9,324 nt of DNA from positions 1 through 9,324 of the forward strand of contig PXSE01000131.1 in assembly GCA_003022905.1 (NCBI GenBank), written 5' to 3'. The position numbers were made by a program, and so were the translations under genes. Position 1 is the first letter of the stretch; each line of letters starts with the position of its first letter. The stretch is from Halobacteriales archaeon QS_9_68_42 (GTDB lineage: Archaea; Halobacteriota; Halobacteria; Halobacteriales; Haloarculaceae). Shown here piece by piece: positions 1 through 7,037 of the stretch. Below the pieces are notes generated by a model. It did no database searches and was not told the DNA's origin. It worked only from the letters and a program-made list of their open reading frames with translations.

Positions 1-257
1 TCAGTACGCCCTAAAGTCGGGGGTGATGACCGTGAACGCTACTGACGTGGCGTCCGACCAGTATGTGTCGGCAGAACGGGAGTCCACCGACAAGCCAACC
101 GCTTCAGCCATCGGTAGCTGACCCGTGCTGTCCACGCGATGTGGCGAGCGGCGTACGAGAATATGACCTCGATCGGCTGAACAGCGCATCAAACCCGCCC
201 TGATCGTGATCGCTGGAATTGACCTCCTCACCGAGAACTCCGACAGGATGACCCCTG
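1..257. other. No convincing gene; AT-richer flank
   Basis: I see no supportable gene here. The longest open frame (minus strand, 231 down to 1, GTG start, 76 codons) lacks the acidic bias of the other proteins in the window, shows no motif I recognise and has no start-site signal I would trust. Plus-strand frames are interrupted by stops. The base composition is visibly less GC-rich than the genes from 410 on, as expected for intergenic or decayed DNA. It could hold the remnant of a lost gene or a short unrecognised protein. Confidence 0.4.
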
Positions 258-339
258 ATACTGATTACTGTAAATCACTATCGACTTGACCGTCCGACTG
301 TGGGCGGTCATATCGGTAAACAAGTACAGTAATCGGTAT
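258..339. repeat. 82-bp concentric imperfect palindrome
   Basis: The outer arms are ATACTGATTACTGTA (258-272) and TACAGTAATCGGTAT (325-339), which are inverted copies with 14 of 15 positions matching. An inner stem, GACCGTCC (288-295) and GGGCGGTC (302-309), pairs over 8 positions with one G-T and a 6-base loop. Both arm pairs share exactly the same centre, 298.5. Between them lies a partly symmetric block (TATCGA at 279-284 against TCGGTA at 313-318). It lies downstream of the minus-strand HNH gene. It could be a paired regulator site, a hairpin-forming structure or the relic of a small mobile element; the sequence does not decide. Confidence 0.6.
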
Positions 340-409
340 GAGGAGGCACGGCGGTATCTCATCCGGTCCCTCGGCCGCCAAGACAGCCCGAACGAATCCA
401 GTCATGTCT

Positions 410-937
410 CTACCTTCCGTCGTACCGCTCGGCGGCCGACTCGAAGGCCGCCTCCTCGAGTTCCCGCGAGCGCCGGCCCTCCGCTTCCGCCAGCGCCTCG
501 GGGTCCGGCGAGGCGTCGTCGTCGATTCGGGCCCACGAGTCGTGTATCTTCGCGTGACACCACCGACAGAGGAACACCGTTATTTCGTGGGACAGCTCCT
601 TGCGGTCGTCGTCGCGGTACTCGAGGTGGTGCTCCTCGAGCAGCGGCCGCTCGTCGTCGTGGGCGTGCCGCCGCTCGGCGAGGCCACAGCGCACACACTC
701 CCGGGAGCGCTGTCGCGCCCGGAACTGCGGGCAGTCAGCCCAGTCCCACTCGCCAGACGGGTCGGCCGCCGGACACCGGAGGCCGTCGGCCCGCCGCTTT
801 CGGGCGAACTCGGGGTCGTGGTGGCCGTGCTCGGCGGCGTACCGGCACCGGCCGTCGTCGGTCAGGTGGTCGCAGCGCTCGACGGTCTCGTAGGGGTCGT
901 CGACGCCGACCGGCGTGCCCTGCGGCGTCCTCTCCAT
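410..937 (-). CDS. HNH-type zinc-binding protein (putative HNH endonuclease)
   Basis: A 175-residue acidic protein. The HNH core is visible: CVRC at 81-84, EEHHLEY at 101-107 and CRWCHAKIH at 124-132. This gives a CxxC...HH...CxxCH arrangement like McrA/HNH endonucleases, where two Cys pairs hold structural zinc and the His residues bind a catalytic metal. A second set of cysteines lies N-terminal (C22, C31, C55, C69) and may bind another zinc. The C-terminal 40 residues are a charged, probably helical tail. I chose the ATG at 937 because MERTPQGTPVGVDDP resembles the start of related haloarchaeal proteins as I recall them, and because the frame upstream runs antisense to the DUF192 gene. It is divergent from that gene (78 bp). 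No partner or cognate modification gene is adjacent, so a restriction role is unproven; substrate unknown. Confidence 0.8.
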   Translation of the reverse strand: MERTPQGTPVGVDDPYETVERCDHLTDDGRCRYAAEHGHHDPEFARKRRADGLRCPAADPSGEWDWADCPQFRARQRSRECVRCGLAERRHAHDDERPLLEEHHLEYRDDDRKELSHEITVFLCRWCHAKIHDSWARIDDDASPDPEALAEAEGRRSRELEEAAFESAAERYDGR

Positions 938-1015
938 ACCGGCCGTGGGGCCGCCCCGGAGTTGAATCCTCCGTCGAGGGGTGACTTTTTGCGTGCCGCC
1001 GTCCCATCCTGCCTC
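938..1015. promoter_or_regulatory. Divergent promoter region, HNH and DUF192 genes
   Basis: This 78-bp gap separates two divergent starts. A T-rich stretch (gactttttg, 982-990) lies about 26-34 bases before the GTG at 1016, and an A/T-richer patch (gttgaatcc, 961-969) lies about 24-32 bases before the ATG at 937 on the other strand. These are the positions expected for TATA boxes of leaderless haloarchaeal transcripts, but neither is a strong consensus match. Confidence 0.3.
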
Positions 1016-1363
1016 GTGCGCGTCGTCCACGAGGCCGACGGCGAGCGCGTCATTGCCAGCGACGTCGACGTCGCCGACGGCCTCCTCTCGAAGGCGCGGG
1101 GGCTGATGTTCCGCCGGTCGGTCCCCGATGACTATGCGCTGGTGTTCCCGTTCCGGCGGGTCCGCCGGCGGAGCCTCCACATGGTCTGTGTTCCGTTCGA
1201 CATTGACGCCGTCTGGCTGGTCGACGGCGAGGTCCGGCAGGTGCGTCGGCTCCCGGCGTGGACCGGACTGGACTGGGCGCGAGCCGACACCGTCGTCGAG
1301 CTGCCGGCCGGGGCCGCCGACGGCGTCGAGACCGGCGATACCGTTCGCGTCGAGGGGCTGTGA
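1016..1363 (+). CDS. DUF192 family protein
   Basis: A 115-residue protein starting at GTG (MRVVHEADGERVIASDV). The family pattern is clear: a short N-terminal strand, then DGLLSKARGLMFRRS (21-35), LVFPF (42-46), the core SLHMVCVPFDIDAVWLVDGEVRQVRRLPAW (53-82) and a C-terminal strand VVELPAGAADGVETGDTVRVE (93-113). This matches DUF192, a small beta-rich fold found in archaea and bacteria, often secreted in bacteria, with no settled biochemical role. There is no signal peptide here, so the haloarchaeal form should be cytoplasmic. The GTG was chosen because family homology begins there; the open frame continues far upstream only because it lies antisense to the HNH gene. The leuA-like gene follows after 90 bp with its own promoter-like signal. 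Confidence 0.87.
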   Translation: MRVVHEADGERVIASDVDVADGLLSKARGLMFRRSVPDDYALVFPFRRVRRRSLHMVCVPFDIDAVWLVDGEVRQVRRLPAWTGLDWARADTVVELPAGAADGVETGDTVRVEGL

Positions 1364-1417
1364 CCGCTCAGAGCCGGGGCCGAGCGCGGACCGGGACGAT
1401 TCCTGCGCCAACCCGCA

Positions 1418-1427
1418 GGTTCATACG
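1418..1427 (+). promoter_or_regulatory. Putative TATA box for leuA-like gene
   Basis: The stretch ggttcatacg (1418-1427) stands out in GC-rich surroundings and lies about 27-35 bases before the ATG at 1454. That spacing fits a TATA box for a leaderless or very short-leader transcript and supports the chosen start. The match to consensus is weak. Confidence 0.3.
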
Positions 1428-1453
1428 TCCCCCCGTCGTCGTGTGGCATACCC

Positions 1454-3109
1454 ATGCAACCCGATGCCGACGAGGATAGAGTAAGTCGCCGCGAGTCACG
1501 CACTGAGGATTCTCCTGTGGCCGACCTGTTCGGTGATCATCCAGCGACGGCTCCCCTCGACGACCGCGACGTACGGTTCCTCGACACCACCCTGCGCGAC
1601 GGCGAACAGGCGCCGGGCGTCTCGCTTTCGCCCGACGAGAAGGCAGACATCGCCCGCGAGCTCGACGCCGCCGATATCGACGTCATCGAGGCCGGTAGCG
1701 CCTGTACCGGTCCCGGCGAGCGGAAGACCATCTCCCGGGTCACCGACCTCGGCCTCGAGGCGCGGGTGACGAGCTTCGCACGCGGGGTCGAGGGGGACAT
1801 CGACCTCGCCGTCGAGTGCGACGTCGACGGCGTCAACCTAGTCGTGCCGGCCAGCGACCGCCACGTCGAGCGGAAGGTCGGCACCACCCGCGAGGCGGTC
1901 GTCGAGCGGACGGTCGAACTCGTCGAGTACGCCAAGGAGTACGGCCTGTGGGTCGAGGTGCTCGGCGAGGACGGCTCCCGTGCGGACCTCGAGTTCCTCA
2001 AGGAGCTGATGGGTGCCGCCGTCGACGCGGGCGCCAACCGGATATGCGCGCCGGACACCGTCGGCCACGCCACCCCCGACCGGACGCTGGAGCTCTACTC
2101 GCGGCTCTCGGAACTAGGGCCGACGTCGACCCACACCCACGACGACCTCGGCCTGGCCGTGACGAACGCCCTGGTCGGGGTCGCCGCCGGGGCCGACCTC
2201 GTCCACGGCACAATCAACGGCGTCGGCGAGCGGGCCGGCAACGTCGCCTTAGAGGAGGTCGCAATCGCCTTAGAGCACGGCTACGGCGTCGAGACGGTCG
2301 ACACCGAGAAGCTCTACGACCTCGGGCAACTGGTATCGACGACGACCGGCGTGCCGCCCGCGCCGAACAAGGCCGTCGTCGGTGAGAACGCGTTTACACA
2401 CGAGTCCGGCATCCACACCGACGGGACGCTGAAGGACGACGCGATGTACGAGCCGTACCCCCCAGAGAAAGTGGGCAGACAGCGCCGGCTCGTCCTCGGC
2501 AAGCACGCGGGCCGGGCCGGCGTCGAGGCCGCCCTCGCCGAACACGGCGTCGACGTCGACGACGAGAAACTGGGCGAGGTGGTCGCCCGGGTCAAGGAGT
2601 TGGGCGAGCGGGGCAAGCGCGTCACCGACGCCGACCTGCTGACGGTCGCCGAGGAGGTCCAGGGCCGCGAGCGCGAGCGCCGGGTCGAACTGGTGGACCT
2701 GACGGCCGCCTCCGGCAGCGGCACGCCGACGGCGTCGGTCCGCCTGGCAGTTGACCGCGAGGCGCTGGGCGCCTCGGAACGGTCGAGCGGCGCGTCGTCG
2801 GAGCCGCGAGGCACGGAGGAGCGGGTCGCCTCCGGCACCGGCAGCGGTCCCGTCGACGCCGCCATCGCGGCCGTCCGGTCGGCGCTCGGCGCCGCCGCCG
2901 ACGCGCAACTCGACTCCTATCACGTCGACGCCATCACCGGCGGCACCGACGCCGTCGTCACCGTCGAGGTGGAGATGTCCCGCGACGACCGCGCCGTCAC
3001 CGTCGCGGCCTCCGATTCGGACATCACTACTGCCTCCGTGCGCGCGATGGTTGACGCCCTCGACCGCCTGCTGGCCGACGAGGCGACGCCCGCCCTCGCC
3101 GACGACTGA
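1454..3109 (+). CDS. leuA: 2-isopropylmalate / (R)-citramalate synthase family protein
   Basis: A 551-residue enzyme of the DRE-TIM metallolyase family, joining acetyl-CoA to a 2-oxo acid in leucine or isoleucine synthesis. The catalytic barrel includes [14 protein letters not shown] (42-55), holding the metal ligand D44 and the R48-D49 pair, the metal-binding HTHDD (227-231), NGVGERAGN (255-263) and [11 protein letters not shown] (311-321). From about 415 to the end is the LeuA-type regulatory dimer domain ([23 protein letters not shown]), which usually carries feedback inhibition by the end product. Within that domain, 436-458 is an unusual Ala/Ser/Gly/Glu/Arg-rich linker. The first 38 residues are variable and lack motifs. 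Substrate choice (2-oxoisovalerate or pyruvate) cannot be read from sequence; haloarchaea often carry two such paralogues. No ilv or leuBCD genes are adjacent. Family certain, exact reaction moderately so. Confidence 0.88.
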   Translation: MQPDADEDRVSRRESRTEDSPVADLFGDHPATAPLDDRDVRFLDTTLRDGEQAPGVSLSPDEKADIARELDAADIDVIEAGSACTGPGERKTISRVTDLGLEARVTSFARGVEGDIDLAVECDVDGVNLVVPASDRHVERKVGTTREAVVERTVELVEYAKEYGLWVEVLGEDGSRADLEFLKELMGAAVDAGANRICAPDTVGHATPDRTLELYSRLSELGPTSTHTHDDLGLAVTNALVGVAAGADLVHGTINGVGERAGNVALEEVAIALEHGYGVETVDTEKLYDLGQLVSTTTGVPPAPNKAVVGENAFTHESGIHTDGTLKDDAMYEPYPPEKVGRQRRLVLGKHAGRAGVEAALAEHGVDVDDEKLGEVVARVKELGERGKRVTDADLLTVAEEVQGRERERRVELVDLTAASGSGTPTASVRLAVDREALGASERSSGASSEPRGTEERVASGTGSGPVDAAIAAVRSALGAAADAQLDSYHVDAITGGTDAVVTVEVEMSRDDRAVTVAASDSDITTASVRAMVDALDRLLADEATPALADD

Positions 3110-3120
3110 CGGGTCGTCAG
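3106..3120. terminator. Small hairpin at the leuA/zim convergent junction
   Basis: CTGACG (3106-3111) and CGTCAG (3115-3120) form a perfect 6-bp stem with a 3-base loop. It contains the leuA stop codon TGA (3107-3109) and lies between two convergent genes whose ends are 18 bases apart. It could help end transcription from either side. There is no T-tract after it, and archaeal termination mainly depends on T-runs, so the role is uncertain. Confidence 0.3.
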
Positions 3121-3127
3121 CCCGGCC

Positions 3128-4049
3128 TCAGAGCGGTTCGTGGGTCGCCGACAGTCGGAGCGGCTCCTCGCCGACCCGCTCGAGGCTCTCGACCGTCGGG
3201 AGCCGTATCTCCCGCTCGCTTTCGGTCACGACGCGGGTGTCGTAGTGTCGCGCCTCGTAGTTGACCGTCCCCTCGTTGTCGGCGACCGACGCCGAGCGAG
3301 GACCGTCCCTCGAAAAGCGCCGCCAGCGAGGTGGTGCCGGTGCCGACGAACGGGTCGAACACGGTGTCGCCGCGGACGGAGTACATCCGCACGAGCCGCA
3401 GCGGCAGCTCCAGCGGGAACGCCCCCGAGCGCTCCCGGCGGCCGTCGTCGATGTCCTGTCCGGTGCCGCGAATCTCCCAGCAGTCGGAGAACCACTCGTT
3501 GCGCTCCTCCCAGAAGAACGCCGACGCGTAGCGGTCGGCGTCGTTCGGCGGGAACGCGCGGGTGCTCCCCTTCCGGAACAGCAGGACGTGCTCGTGCTCT
3601 AGGGTCGCGTAGGCGTTGGTCGGTAGCGTGCCCGACCCCATGAACTTCGCGGTGCTGTTGGTCGGCTTCCGCCAGACGACCCCCGGCAACTGCTGGAGAC
3701 CGAGCGACGACAGCGCCTCGACGACGCGGGCGTGGTTGGGGTACAGCCGGAACTCCCCGTCGAGGCGCCGGGTGGCGTCGCCGATGTTGACCGCGACGAT
3801 GCCGCCCTCCCGGAGGGCGCCGGCGACCGTCTCCCAGACGTCGTCCAGCAGGGCGTGCATCGCCTCGAAGGCGGCCTCGCCGTCGCCCGCCGAAAGCGCC
3901 TCGGCGGCCGCGGGGCTCTGGGCGGCGAACGTCTCGTCCCACATCTCCACCATCGGGTACGGCGGCGAGGTAACCACGAGGTCGATGCTCCCGGCGTCGA
4001 CGTCGGCCTCGCGGGCGTCGCCGACCCGTATCTCGTGGGACGTCCTCAC
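3128..4049 (-). pseudogene. zim: Zim-like N4-cytosine DNA methyltransferase, frameshifted
   Basis: The product resembles haloarchaeal Zim, the methylase linked in the literature to CTAG modification. From the GTG at 4049 the frame reads VGDARE (9-14), the catalytic motif TSPPYPMVEMWDE (27-39), NIGDATRR (88-95), GVVWRKP (123-129) and the SAM-binding DPFVGTGTT (232-240). Catalytic motif before SAM motif marks a beta-class amino-methyltransferase. After about residue 252 this frame degenerates into Arg-rich sequence and stops at 3117. A neighbouring frame takes over at about 3284-3295 and reads SVADNEGTVNYEARHYDTRVV to a stop at 3128. The segment normally linking the SAM motif to this tail seems missing, about 40 or more codons by family recall. 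An upstream start near 4310 would run through a repeat-like element and is rejected. It may be inactive, or the break may be an assembly error. Confidence 0.75.
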
Positions 4050-4126
4050 GGGAGGTGGTGGTCCGGAGAGGTAAGGTGTCTTGCGGTCCGTTCCTGAAAA
4101 GTGGTGTTCAGACACGGATTGAGGAA

Positions 4127-4297
4127 TCCAGAAAGCCCTCGGCACTCTCGACTCCCAGGACTCGCTGTCGTCCGAAAATCGGAGATTTTCGTGATCACGG
4201 AAGATCTTCGATCTTCCGAACGACGCTCCTCGGTCGCGATGCTCCCTGTGGTGCTTGCGTCGTCCGGGTTCGCCGAGCGTACCTCGCCCTTTCAGTC
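4127..4297. repeat. Hairpin-rich repeat-like element with imperfect inverted ends
   Basis: Three palindromes sit back to back: CGAAAATC/GATTTTCG (4173-4180 and 4184-4191, loop GGA), CGTGATCACG (4190-4199) and CGGAAGATC/GATCTTCCG (4198-4206 and 4210-4218, loop TTC). The surrounding DNA has imperfect inverted ends: TCCAGAAAGCCCTCGG (4127-4142) against GACTGAAAGGGCGAGG read on the minus strand from 4297 to 4282, with a shared GAAAG core. From memory, related sequence with a GACTGAAAGGGC end recurs between genes in haloarchaeal genomes, which would make this a small non-coding repeat or MITE-like element; I cannot verify that here. It fills most of the gap between divergent zim and aglD. Confidence 0.5.
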
Positions 4298-4412
4298 CGC
4301 CAGGAGTCAATTGATCGGCCGGCAGAAACTGGCTTGCCGGTCAATGCTTATCTGAACACCGCCTCCCGGAAAGACAGAACCTTGATACGCGGGCCTGCCC
4401 GACACACGGCCG
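4298..4412 (+). promoter_or_regulatory. aglD upstream region with inverted repeat and TATA-like box
   Basis: TTGA (4311-4314) plus CCGGCA (4319-4324) are mirrored by TGCCGG (4335-4340) plus TCAA (4341-4344), giving an inverted repeat with a 4-base asymmetry around a 10-base loop. Directly after it comes tgcttatctg (4345-4354), a TATA-like sequence that would place the transcript start near 4375 and give a leader of about 35-40 bases before the ATG at 4413. The inverted repeat sits where the BRE or a repressor would bind. This is inference from position only. Confidence 0.35.
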
Positions 4413-6033
4413 ATGACCGACCGGGAGGTGAGCGTTGTCCTGCCCGCCTACAACGAGGCGGACACCATCGAGCACACCGCCGAGGTGACGCTCGAGACGC
4501 TCGCTTCCTTCCTGCCTGCAGGCGCCTTCGAGGTCATCGTCGCCGAGGACGGCTGCGACGACCGGACGCCCGACATCGCCGACCGGCTGGCCGACGCCGA
4601 CGACCGGGTCCGGCACGTCCACAGCGACGAACGGCTCGGCCGGGGCGGCGCCCTAGAACAGGCCTTCCGCGAGAGCCACGGCGACGTGCTGGCCTACTTC
4701 GATACGGACCTCGCAACGGACATGAAGCATCTCGAGGAACTGGTCGAGTCCGTCCGCCGGGAGGGCTACGATGTCGCCACGGGGTCCCGGCGGATGCCGG
4801 GCAACGAACAGGAGCGAAACCCCGAGCGGGGTGTCGCCTCCACCGGATTCAACTCGCTGGTCCGGCTGTTCCTCCGATCGCCGATGTACGACCACCAGTG
4901 CGGGTTCAAAGCGTTCGACCGCGGGGTGCTGTTCGCGCTGCTCGAGAACGTCGAGGACGACCACTGGTTCTGGGACACCGAGGTGCTGGTCCGCGCTCAG
5001 CGGGCCGGCTACGACGTCCGGGAGTTCCCCGTCGAGTGGGCGCCGAAGGGTGACACGACGGTCGATCTAGTCCGGGATGTCTTCGGGATGGGCAGTCAGA
5101 TACTCCGGCTGTGGTGGCAGGTGGCCATCAGTCCGCGCCTCGACCGCCGGGTGACGACAGCCGCCGGGACGCTGCTCGTTCTCGTCGCCGTCGCGCTGAT
5201 GACGGTGTACCTAGACCCCTCGGCGGTACTCGACGCCGTGGGCAGTGCCGACCCGGCGCTGGTCGGCCTCGCAACGCTCGTGTACCTGCTGTCGTGGCCG
5301 CTCCGGGGCCTCCGGTACCAGGACATCCTCGCGGAGCTCGGCTACCGCGAGCGGGTCGGCTTCCTCACTGGGGCGGTGTTCATCAGTCAGACGGGCAACC
5401 TTGTCTTCCCGGCCCGACTCGGCGACGGGGTCCGGGCCTACGTGGTGAAGGCCCGCCGCGACATCCCCTACCCGTCCGGATTCGCGTCGCTGGCCATCGA
5501 GCGGGTGTTCGACTTGCTGACCATCGCGGCGCTTGCGGGCGGGACGTTCATCGCGCTCGCGGTCGCCGGCGTCGACGTGACTGCCATCGGCGCGGCCGGA
5601 GAGTCGGGCGGCGCCGAGCGGAGCGGCCGGACGGCCGTCTACGTCGCTGGCGGCGTCGGTGCCGCCGCCGTCGCCGCCGTCGGCCTCATCGTGGCGACGG
5701 CCCGCTCGGACCGGAACCTCGTGCGGGCCACGCTCGGCCGGGTCAGCGACGACTCCTACGTCGAGTACGTCGCGGGCGTCGTCGAGCGGTTCGCCGGCGA
5801 CGTCCAGACGGTCGCCGATCGGCCTCTACGAGGGGGCGTTCACGCTCATCGTGGTGGCGCTGACGCCGGTGCCGGCGGCCGTCGCGCTGTCGGCGGCCGT
5901 CGTCGACCACGCCGTCAAGAACGTCGTCACCGTCGTCGGCGGCGTCGCCTCCACGCTGCTGTTCAACGTCTCGCTGACCGCGGCCGTCGAGGAGTCCCGC
6001 GACGTTGAGGATGAGACGGCCGCTTGCGAGTGA
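4413..6033 (+). pseudogene. aglD: AglD-like glycosyltransferase with membrane domain, frameshifted
   Basis: The N-terminal 240 residues are a GT2 family transferase of the dolichyl-phosphate sugar synthase type: VSVVLPAYNEADTI (6-19), VAEDGCDD (43-50), the metal-binding DTD at 97-99, CGFKAFDR (163-170) and HWFWDTEVLVRA (184-195). It would move a sugar from a nucleotide donor to dolichyl phosphate at the membrane. The rest is a multi-pass flippase-like (lysylphosphatidylglycerol-synthase TM type) domain from about 248, with SQTGNLVFPARLGDG (325-339). This two-part design is that of Haloferax AglD, which is needed for S-layer N-glycosylation. After VQTVAD (464-469) the frame fails. A second frame reads IGLYEGAFTLIVVALTP from 5818 to a stop at 6033. 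The membrane segment expected between is absent, roughly 45-50 codons by family recall. The first frame alone ends at 6008 in Arg-rich nonsense. Either broken or mis-assembled. Confidence 0.78.
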
Positions 6034-6204
6034 GTGTATAAACTAACCGCACATCGTCGAAGATTCCGGCGCGAGAGGGGTTCTCCCGAACCGACGCGCG
6101 GAAATAACGCAAAGATTAAATAATTTTCGTACGTTCGTTTAATATCGATAGCTGACCGGGTCTTTTCGGGGTATCCCCCTACCTGGTAGCACCCGCCCAG
6201 TAGC
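6034..6204 (+). promoter_or_regulatory. TFB promoter and leader region
   Basis: A strongly AT-rich patch (6111-6146) lies in the 171-bp gap before TFB. TTTAATAT at 6138-6145 is a good TATA-box candidate, putting the transcript start near 6170 and leaving a leader of about 35 bases. ATTAAA (6115-6120) and TTTAAT (6138-6143) form an inverted pair. A second TATA-like stretch, gtataaac (6036-6043), follows the aglD stop codon. The leader carries two adjoining dyads, GGGG-TAT-CCCC (6168-6178) and CTACC-T-GGTAG (6179-6189), which could be regulator sites; no factor is identified. Confidence 0.5.
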
Positions 6205-7037
6205 ATGAACAAGCACACACGAACGCGAACGACCGAGGAGGAAACGGCGACCGAACGAGACGAGCGTGCCGGCTGTCCGGAGTGCGACGGCGACCTCGCC
6301 GCCAGCGGCGCCGAGACCGTCTGCCAGAGCTGTGGCCTCGTGGTCGAGGCCGACGAAATCGACCGGGGGCCGGAGTGGCGGGCCTTCGACAGCGCCGAGA
6401 AGGACGAGAAGTCCCGCGTCGGCGCCCCCACGACCAACATGATGCACGACAAGGGGCTGTCGACGAACATCGACTGGCGCGACCAGGACGCCTACGGCAA
6501 CTCGCTGGACGCCCGCCAGCGCAGAACGTCCGCGAGACCGCCTCGGTCATCTACCGGCGCGCGCTCGACGAGAACCTGCTGCCGGGGCGCTCCATCGAGG
6601 GCGTCGCCACAGCGTCTGTGTACGCCGCCGCCCGGCAGGCGGGCGTCCCCCGGAGCCTCGACGAGGTATCGAGCGTCTCCCGCGTCGAGAAGAGCGAAAT
6701 CGCCCGCACCTACCGGTACGTCGTCCGGGAACTCGGCCTGGAGGTCAAGCCGGCCGACCCCGAGAGCTACGTGCCGCGGTTCGCCAGCGACCTGGAGCTG
6801 TCCGACGAGGCCGAGAATCGCGCCCGGAAGCTGCTCCGGAACGCCAAGGAGCAGGGCGTCCACTCCGGGAAGTCGCCGGTCGGACTCGCGGCCGCCGCGG
6901 TGTACGCCGCCTCGCTTCTGACCAACGAGAAGACCACCCAGGCGGCCGTCTCCGAGGTGGCCGACATCTCCGAGGTCACCATCCGCAACCGGTACCACGA
7001 GCTGCTGGAGGCCGAACAGGGCCTCGCGGCCGCCTAA
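6205..7037 (+). pseudogene. tfb: Transcription initiation factor IIB (TFB), frameshifted
   Basis: The archaeal TFIIB homologue, which bridges TBP-bound promoter DNA and RNA polymerase. From the ATG at 6205 the first frame encodes the N-terminal zinc ribbon (CPEC at 24-27, CQSC at 40-43), then the reader and linker region: RGPEWRAFDSAEKDEKSR (54-71) and GAPTTNMMHDKGLSTNIDW (73-91). It fails after DARQR (102-106). A second frame takes over at 6519-6526 and encodes NVRETASVIYRRALDENLLPGRS, the rest of the first cyclin repeat and the whole second repeat with SGKSPVGLAAAAVYAASLL, to the stop at 7037. Family sequences have about 40 residues between these points, including the motif RLRKWNERFR, and these are missing. 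Haloarchaea usually have several TFB genes, so loss of one is tolerable; a collapsed assembly is equally possible. The promoter upstream looks intact. Confidence 0.85.

Noticed and set aside
1..231. Minus-strand 76-codon open frame
   Set aside because: GTG start, no acidic bias, no motif and no family recognised, so not called as a gene.
286..1015. Long plus-strand open frames (286-984 and the upstream part of the frame starting at 338)
   Set aside because: They run antisense to the HNH gene, are rich in Arg/Pro or otherwise unlike haloarchaeal proteins, and are a normal effect of high GC. Only the DUF192 part from 1016 on has family support.
938..1411. Upstream extension of the HNH reading frame on the minus strand
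   Set aside because: It lies antisense to the DUF192 gene and shows no homology-like pattern; the ATG at 937 fits the family start.
4050..4310. N-terminal extension of the zim frame up to 4310
   Set aside because: It would translate the palindromic repeat-like element into a basic peptide with no methylase motif; the GTG at 4049 begins the recognisable fold.
5815..5825. Programmed ribosomal frameshifting at the aglD, tfb and zim junctions
   Set aside because: Recoding would keep all family residues; here conserved stretches are absent, and no slippery sequence is seen at the junctions.
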